From Struthio camelus (Eukaryota; Chordata; Aves; Struthioniformes; Struthionidae), in NCBI RefSeq assembly GCF_040807025.1, contig NC_090956.1, positions 1,910,517 through 1,974,516 on the forward strand: 64,000 nt of DNA, in the 5' to 3' direction. Within the stretch, counting starts at the first letter, position 1, and each line of letters opens with the position of its first letter. Made by a program: the position numbers and the translations under genes. The notes below the pieces were generated by a model. That model was not told where the DNA came from and made no database searches. It saw only the letters and a program-made list of their open reading frames with translations. This document shows, piece after piece, positions 48,001 through 57,000 of this stretch.

Positions 48001-51000
48001 ACTGCTTCCCCCATTGCTCTGCTTTCTGCAGTCCTCTGCAGACATCAGTTATTTCGTTCAGCCATCGTAAGGAGGAAGAGTGAGAGTCTCTGTACGTAAC
48101 CGGAGGGGAAAGGGAGTCAAATGCCAGTGAAGGTTCCAACCAAGAAACAAGGCAAAGAAAAGGAGAAGAGATGCTTCCTCCTGAATTGTACAAGACAACA
48201 GCCAGCCAGCTGGGGTTGCACAAGGCAGGGAGCAGACTGTCATGCCCTGGGAAGGTCTGGGTGGTGATAAGTGTTCTGGTGTCAGGCCCTGTCGTGAAGC
48301 CAAGCGACAGCTCTCTTAGCATGAGCTTTCGGCTTCCTGAGGCACAGCCTCTCCAGAGCAGGCTGCAGTGCAGCAAATTGGACACAGCAGCAGTCCTCTT
48401 GGGTCTGTTAAACTCCATCAGTTCCTCTTGCTTGATGAATGTCTGTAGCATCTTTATGCCAGCATTTATTTACATGAGTGGATGAAAGAAGCTGTATCTG
48501 AGCAAGCCCCAGGCCAGAGTGGCTTGGCAGTCTGAAAGGCCAGCAGTTGCGAGGGCATCTCCAGTCTCCACGAGTCTATGTGGTTTTTCATGGGTCTTGG
48601 GGGTAGCACCTCCAGCCAGTCCAGTCCTGGACATGCCTGACTTCCTGGGGCTCTGATGGAAAGTAGGGAACAGATTCCAGCCCCCGGATCCCATCTCTTC
48701 CTCCTGCCCACTCTGTGCTCCCTGCATATGGGAGGCTGCTGTTCTGAGGCTGGCTGCGTTTCAATGTACTGTCCATGTTGCTACTTAGTGTGTGATGTCT
48801 GAGACAATCCTTTCAAACTCGCCCGGGACTGGTGGCAAGTATTCTGCTGGGATGAGTCATTGTTCAGCCCTTCCTGTGTCCATTTGGACCCTCTTGCAGT
48901 GATATTACTCTTGTTTTCCTTCCCTTCCCCCAGTTGCAGACCAAACATTCAGGAAGCGCTTGCTGCCGCCCTGGTGCTCCTATCTGGCTCACGGCATCAG
49001 TCTCCTCCTCTTTGCCACCTCCACTGGGGTCTCTGTGTGGATTGGTGTGGGCTTTTCCTCAAGTGTTGCCCTCATGTGGCTCATCTCAGGGATATTCAGC
49101 TTTTTGGCATCCTTCTTGGTCTGGGAGCCCCTGAAGGTAAGGAGAGCGTAAGGGAGCGCACGAGCGCTTTATCTGCTTGCGTGCCTGTGTACGCGCACAC
49201 AGACACGTGCACACACAGTGTTTCCTGTGACTATCGGCATCCGCTCTGGATTAGCAAGTCTCTGGGGATCATCTGTATCTTTAGCTGTAATACCTTGTCC
49301 GGATACTGATCAACTCATGGTGGACACTGAGTAGACTGAAATCTCTTCCCCCGTCTTTGTATCCCTGCGGGTGGTGAAGGGGACGCACACTAGCAGCAGT
49401 AGGAGAGGCAGTGCTGGTGCCAATTTGTTGTAGGGGTAGTCCAGCTGCTCCAAGGCAGTGCTTGGGCTGCAGTGCTGTGCTTGCTGCCTGTCTGTGCCTG
49501 TGCTCAAAGGCAAACAGGAGCTGCTGCCTGCAGGGGCCCTGTGAAGGAGAGTCCAGCTGGCCTGGCTCTCTCTGCATGCTCGTGACACTTCTTGCCTCTC
49601 CCAGGTTCTGCTGGAAGCCCTCTATTTCTCGCTGGTTGCCAAGCGCTTGCACCCAGAAGAAGACGACACCTTGGTGGAACATCCATTTGTTGAGCATGTT
49701 TCTGAGAAGATAAGCAAAGTCCGACCTCCGCAGGGGTTTGCCCTTTTCCAGGCCAAGGAGGAGGCCAGGAAGGTCAAACTATTGCACAAAATGCTGAAGG
49801 TAAGATGTGTCTCGTGTTGCCTGTAGTGCCTAGGGCAGCAGCAGAATGCTGGCTCCAGGAGCTGAAATACATCTTTGTATGGACCTCCAATCCATCTGTG
49901 ATACTCTGACCTAGTGGGTGCTTGTCTCCAATCTCTACTTCAGTTCCTCCACATGTAAAAAGCATGTATTGGGACCCAACTCCACTGCTGTCCTTGGGTG
50001 TGATTTTTTTTTTTTTTTTCTCTGCTTGCCAGAACTTCCTCATCTACATGTTGTTCTTGCTGGTGATCCTGCTCACCAACTATGGAGATGCCTCCCGCAA
50101 CAGCAGGGCCTTCCTTTTGCAGAGCTCTATCAAGCAGCAGTTGGGCAGCAACGAGTTCCTCCGCATCAAGAGGTAACACAAAGGACCCATGGATGGGGAG
50201 GGACAAGATGTTGCTTTAAGTCGAATAAGCTGTGCCAGGCAGCAGCAAGGAGTCAGGGAGCAGGCTCACTTCCTTCATCCATTAACTGGGCACAACAAGG
50301 CAGAAATGTCTGGCTCTGGCTGCCCTGTTCTGGGTGGAATTGGCTGTTGGCATGTTGCTCTACAGTCACTCATAGGAGAGTGACCCTCAGCTCTGTGGAG
50401 AGCACTGACAGCTCTGTGGAGCTGGAGCACTCACAAACAGCACTAGGGCACTGTATGGCAGTAAGCAGATCCCTTCCTTTCCCTGTGGCTCAGCTTCTCC
50501 CCTGGACAACAGAAGGACTTGTGGGGAGTGAGAGCTTTAATTCCCTAGCACTTTAAAGACCTCCTCAATGGGAATGGACTGCGTGAATTACAAACGTTTA
50601 TCTTTCTCTATGTGGTCAAAAAGACCCAAGTTTCTTCTGTTTGAAAAGTCTACAACTTTAAATCTTATTTAAAGGGGTAAAAGAGGGTCATGAGAACCAA
50701 AAATAACATCTCATACAGATACAAAGACTTTCCCTTCCTTGCTCTGCACATATGGTTTAACTAGATTAAAATTTCCCAGTTGAGTTTCCACATTGCTGTA
50801 AACTCTGGCCATTTAGAATGACATCAGAATGGCTGCATGGAATTAATTGTGTCTTTGCACCTGTCTCACTACAGACCTCTTGATTATTCTGTGCAAATAA
50901 AATTTGGCTTGTCCATGCCTCACAGACTCATAGAAATTTTGATTCACAACAACGTGAATCAGGAATGATTCCACTGAACTCGATGGAATTACTGGGATGA

Positions 51001-54000
51001 CAGTGGTATAAAGAGGAAGAGCAGAATCTGGTTCTAAAAACTATCTCCTTTCCATTGCACTGCCACAGACCCACTGGTCCGATCCCTCATCCAGGTCCCA
51101 CCTCCTCCAATCCTACGTGCCTTTTGTAGTGTGAGTCACTGATGCCGAAAGGAAGGCTAGCTCAGATACGAGGGCACAGAACTTCAGCTTCTTGGCACTA
51201 GCTAGGGCTGGTCAGCAAGGATCAGACTCAAAGCTGTTTCAAAGCTTATCTTTGAGCTCAGAGGCTCAAAGATTCTTTGAGCACATGTTGTTTCTTCAGA
51301 GGAACATGTGGGGAGGAAACATGGTGCAATCAGTTTGACTTCCCAGGAAACCTGGGCTGATGTGTGCTGAGCTGAGCAATCCTCCTCTCCTCACGGCTGT
51401 GTACTGGCCTGCCAAAGAGACAAAGGGATGAGGCACCTGCTCGATCTCTCCCAGTTCTGTAGGATTTCACTGGGGGATTCAACATGGTGCTGAGTGGATT
51501 CAGTCTCCTTTAGTTTTTGCATGTCTAATAACCATTTTCCTGACACCCCTACCCCAGCACAGCTGGTAGAGTAGGGATAGAAATACTGCCTCTGTCTGCT
51601 GGCCAGACACCTGGGAGGAGAGGAGCCCAGGTTACCGGGCCAAAACCCAGGTCTCCTACCCAAGAGGAAATCAGAATGTTCAGATCATGCAGAGACTGCT
51701 TCTAGGAGAGCTGCCCCAGGAGCTTTGCCTCTTGCCTTTCCCTTATTGCAGGTCAGATCAGTTCTGGGTCTGGATGTCACAGGTGTTCCTCCCTTATCTC
51801 TACAACAACCAATCGGGTCAGGAGAGCTACAGTACCACACTGGGGGCAGCCCGGCTGCGCCAGCTCAGGCTGCGAGAAGGTAGGTGGGCAATGGCCCAGG
51901 GCTCTGCTGTCACGTGGCAAGTGATGACACGTTCTGGAGGGACGAAATGGCCAGGTCTGGATGCAGGTGGAGTCTGAATGAAGCACAGCAGATGTTACAG
52001 AAGCACCCTTTTTTGCTGTGGCATACATGTTGATGTACCTCTGCTTCTGCTAGCTTCAGAGATGAGACAAACTAGGGTAGTCAGTCATGAGGATGGAGGG
52101 GGTTTGCAGTAATGAAGAGGGGTTGGCTTGACTTCTGGAGGTGTGAGTCAAGATGTGGAGGAAGGCTTGGGAAGAAGAGATAAGTATGAAAGCTGGGCTC
52201 TGTTCCCCAGTGCTGTTTGCCTGGCTGCACTGGGCTCCCTATGGGATGACAATGTTGGTCTCATTTCAGCCAAGTGCCAGCGCGCTGCCGAGGACTTCCT
52301 CCTCGGGGTGGGTGCAGCTGCCGAGAGGAACTGCACCGACTCGCACAGCTTTTCTACCGTTGATTATGCAGCTGGCTGGGAAAAGGTGGCTGGGAATTTG
52401 ACAGCTGCATGGTCCTACTCACCACCCGACCTCACAGGGTAAGGAGCTGCCAGCCCACACCTACACTTCCTGCTCCCTGCGCCAAAGGCGTTGCATCTTT
52501 TCAGTTGATTTGGTGCCCCAGGTGGTTTCCAGCTGTCACCTCAGTAATGCTAACTGCAGCCCCTGAGCCCAGTAAATAGATATGGAGTTGCCAAAGGCCT
52601 TCCCTGAAAGTGTCCATGCCGACCTCCATGTGCTGGCAGTTTGAACGGTGGGAGTCGTATAGTTCCCGCTCGCTCTAACTTCACTGGAGATGTGCATGTC
52701 ACCATGAGTTGTATGAACAGCAGCTTGGTGTCATTCTCAGGGGTCTGGGGGCAGGCAGAGCAACCCTGCAACTTTAAGGGCAGAAACAAGCTGTGGAACA
52801 AGGTAACTCATCCACCCTGTCGAGACCAGAGGGCAGCGCTAGATCAGTTTTCTGTCAAAGTAGGTTTTGAGCTTTACCAGCATACCGAACAATAAATTGC
52901 ATTTAACTTCTGCTCTGATTTATTCCTGGGCACTTGTTCATGGAAGTATGGGGCAGCACAGGGCCAGGGCCTCTTCTGAGGCTGGTAACACCGAGGTGGA
53001 TTGACGGACATCTGTAACTTGTCCAGTGAAACAAATAATGAAGCAGCTAGTGCCCTCAGACAGCTGAGGATGGGCAGTGTAGGTGTGAGGTTGAAGCAAG
53101 GCAGATAGTAAGGAGGCACCTTTTATTTCTCTCTGGGGCTTATATATTAATGTACCTCTGGTTCTCCTGCCTCGAGATGAAATGAAGCAGGGCGGTCAGT
53201 CATGAGGATGAAGGGGATTTGCCCTGATGAAGAGGGGTTGGCTTGGTTTCTGGAGGTGTGACTGAGGACGTGGAGTGGGGCTTGGGAAGAGAGGAGACAG
53301 TGTGCATGAACACCTCTAGTCTGCCACACAGTGATTTCCCCCAGGCAGTCCTGCTGCATCTTTCATCTTCAGCACTCACCCTGCGGCTCCTCTTCCTCTG
53401 CAGAGTCTGGTACTGGGGTTACATCTCTTTCTACGACAGTGGTGGTTATGTCCAGGAGCTGGGGGCTTCACTAGAGGAAAGTAGGGCTCAGCTGACGTTC
53501 CTTCAGCAGCACGCCTGGATTGACAACATGTAAGTGTGGCAGGGGCAAAGGAAATGTTCTTCTGTCACCCCCGTTTTAAAGGGGCACTGCTGGGGTGTCA
53601 CAGGGAGGAGAGGATCTGTGATCCTACAAAACAGCAGCACCAAAACCCAAGGCTGATGTCCCAGCACCCTGAGCCCTTCTTCTCCCCTCCACAGGAGCCG
53701 GGCAGTCTTTGTGGAGCTGATGCAATATAACCCCAGTGTGGACCTGCATGCTGCCATCACGCTGCGGCTGGAGTTCCTGGGGGCAGGCCAAGCCGTGACA
53801 GCTATCACCATTAGCCCCTTCCCTCTGCTGCGGCTCAGCAGGGGCGTCACACTGCAGCTCCTCATGATGGTCAGTGCAGCACTTCCCCTTTCTGCTCCTC
53901 TTCTCCCTCAGTCACTGTACACGGTGCTCCGGGTGCCTGTTGTGTGGGCTTCTGGCAGTGCAGCATAAGTCATCTCAGACTAAAGCTCCCCTATCTGAGG

Positions 54001-57000
54001 CCACTTGTCCCCATGGCTGTCACCACTCCGCTTCCAGGCCTGACCTGTGCACAGTAAACATTCCTGGCACCGCTGTGGAGAAGGAGGTTCCCCTTGTTAG
54101 GGAGCATTTGCTGGTCCTGTCTCAGTTTTTCTGCTTCACTGGGCTCATTCCTGTCACTGGAGACTTGAGGACGTTGTTTTTCTGTTCCCGGTGGGGACGT
54201 GAGCCAGCTGAGACCTCCATATCCCTGGAGACCCTAGCTGGCTGAAGGTTAGGTATAAGCAGAGCCTGCCCTGCCCTCCTCACCTGGGCACTCCCTTCGT
54301 TGGCCCCAGTGCAGGGAGCTTCGTTGCTGGGACAGGAGAGAGTGGGGTGCTGGCTGGGCTAGAGGAAGGCCTGGACAGAATTGGGGCAGTGGGCAGCAGG
54401 ATTGGACATTGGCCTCCAGCTGTCCTGGGGTGCTGTGAGCTCCTCTGGCGCAGCGCAGCAGTCAAGAGCTGTCCTGTTCTCTGGCAAACTTTCCGCTCCT
54501 CCCCCAGGTCTTTCTCATGATGTTTGTGGTCTACTTCGTGGTGTCTGAGTCACTGTCCATCAAGAAGGAAGGCAAGGCCTACTTCACCCTGTGGGGCAAC
54601 TATGGCCAGTGGGTCTTCATCCTCCTTACCACCTGCACTGTGGTGGTACACCTCAGCCAAGCCACCCTTGCTGACCAGCAGTGGCTCAAGTACCTCAACA
54701 ACCGCAAGGGTTTCACCAATTTCTACCAGGTGGCCTTTCTCAACACAGTCTTCAGCACCTTGGCTGCCTCTCTCCTCTTCCTCTTGACGGTGCAGGTATG
54801 TAGAGGGGCGGATGGGAGCACCGCATGGGCAAGGTGTGAGCTTGGTGCACCTGCGCCAGGTCTCCTTCCCTGCACTGTCCCGTAGTAAGGGTAGCAAAGG
54901 GTCCTGAAGTAAAAACAAGTGCAAGACCATGGCCCTGCTGTGCTAGGCACTGATAAAATGCAAAGGAGCTGCTCGCACCTCCAGATCCTACTGCAAGACA
55001 GAGGCGACAGGCAGTGATGCCAAAGGCACATAGCAGCAGGAGACGTTCCTGTCCAGCACGGTAGTGCTGAACCTTTCAGATATCCAGGCACTCCCGACCC
55101 ACATACGTGCCTGCAGTTCTGCTGCAACAGTTGATCTCTAAAGCCTCTCTCAAGCCTCGGTTCCCTGCACGCTGCAGAAAGGGGGAGGAGTTCAGCCTAG
55201 TGTGGCTGATGGACGTTTTCTTCAAAGAGCCCCTTGATGAGGGCTTCCTCTGCTTTACCAGTTTTTTTCCTCAGCCTTGTAGATGTGTTGGGGAGATCCT
55301 CAAGACCCTTAAGAAAAACATATCAAAGGCGGCAAGAGATGGAGGATCAGATTTTAAAGGCAGGAGGAAGACATGCATCTGCAGCTACATGGGTTGATAG
55401 CAAATGTTGGCTGTAGCTGCTTGAAAGGAATCCACGGGGCCCGAGCGCTTGACACATTAAATAGAAATAAGTAACACGGCAAGGTTCCAAGTGCCAGAGT
55501 TGTGCTCTAACATGGGTGTTTCTCAGGGGTGTTCTGGGCAAGCACAGGACGGGGAGGGAGGTAAGCCCGTACCCGCAGTTCGCTGGGCAGCAGTGAAGCA
55601 GTTAAGGTGCCAGCACTGAGGTGCGCATCAGGGCTTGTGCGGATGGGTCAGTTTGACAGGGCTCTTGCATCACCTCTGCCTGCCCTTCATGGGGAAGGGG
55701 CAAACGCAGCAGCCATCAGCATGACAGCTGTTGCAGTGAGGTGCACAGTGGGAGCCTCTGTTCTGAAGTTCACGCCGTTTATCTTAATGGAGTTAGGACC
55801 CCCCTCTCCCCAGCTGGGGGCTGTTCCAGGCAGTACAGATACTGTGATGTCTGAGAGCCGGAGGCAGGGTGAGAGTATTGGGCCTCCACATTAATCATGC
55901 TGGACACCCGTGTGTCCTGAGCCTGTGGACTGTTTGTGCAGGACTTGTCTGCCTTTTTGTTGCAAGTTTGCAAATGCAGTCCGAGAGCAGGCAGCACCGT
56001 AACATCTCCCCTGCCAGGGCAGGGAAAGTACAGATGTTCGGCAGTAGCACGCTGCATTGGAAGGATCTTGCAGCAGCCCTTGCAACTGGGCCTCTGATCC
56101 ACATTGTAACACTCTCCTCTCCCTTGGTCCTAGGCTGCCCAGCAGCTGCGTTTTGTCAGGCAGTGGTCTGTGTTTGGGAAAACCTTTCAGAAGTCCGTGA
56201 AGGAGCTGACTGCCGCCGGACTGGCGTTCGCTGTCCTCATCCTGGCATATGCACAGCTCGGCTTCCTGGTAACTACCCATGCTCCTGACATCTTGTCTCA
56301 CCTTGCAGGGTGGCTGGTTGTGAGCAAGGACTGCCCAGGGTTGCGTGTTACCCCTCTTCCCTTGCCATGGTATTTCTGTGAGCAAAGCCCAACAGGCCTT
56401 TTTAGCATTTGCAGCTCCCAGCTTGCACAGAGCTCTTACGGGTGGGTTTGCCTGCAACAGAAGGGGCTGCTTAGGCCAGGGGCTGTCTGTGACATGTCCC
56501 TGTCCTAGGTGATTGGTGGGCAGCTCCTCAGGGCTCATGCTTTGAAAATGGGATGGTGAGTATTGGTGGGGGCAGGGGGACACTTTGCCACTGACTGATC
56601 CATTTTCATAACATCTCTCACATCCCCTTTGCAGCTTTTCTCCTCCTCCTCGGAGTCCTTCCGCAGTGTTGGCAGCAGCCTCCTGCGGCTCTTTGCCATG
56701 GTGCGGGGCAGTGTGAACCTCTGCCCTTGCCTGCCTGAGTCTTCTGGACTGTGCTACCTGTTCTGCACTAGCTATATCATCCTGGAGGTGTGGATCATGC
56801 TGAGGCTCTTCACCGTGGTGCTTATCTACAGCTATCGGGAAATGCACTTCGAGCTGTACCGTCCAGCCTTTGAGCCCCAGGACTACGAGATGGTGGAGCT
56901 CTTTGTGCGCAGGCTGAAAATGTGGATGGGCTTTAGCAAAGCCAAGGAGGTAAGTGCAGCCCTGAGAGACTCCAAGGGGAAGGGGCTCAGCAGCAGGTGA

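Larger units (their letters stand above)
37829..48933 (+). other. Introns 23-35
   Basis: Introns 23 (37829-38352), 24 (38510-39983), 25 (40237-40915), 26 (41112-42140), 27 (42312-42779), 28 (42924-43269), 29 (43481-43989), 30 (44117-45023), 31 (45141-45508), 32 (45559-46023), 33 (46227-46821), 34 (46928-47612) and 35 (47732-48933). Apart from a possible tRNA-like SINE relic in intron 34 I recognise nothing in them; all have GT-AG ends. Confidence 0.8.
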
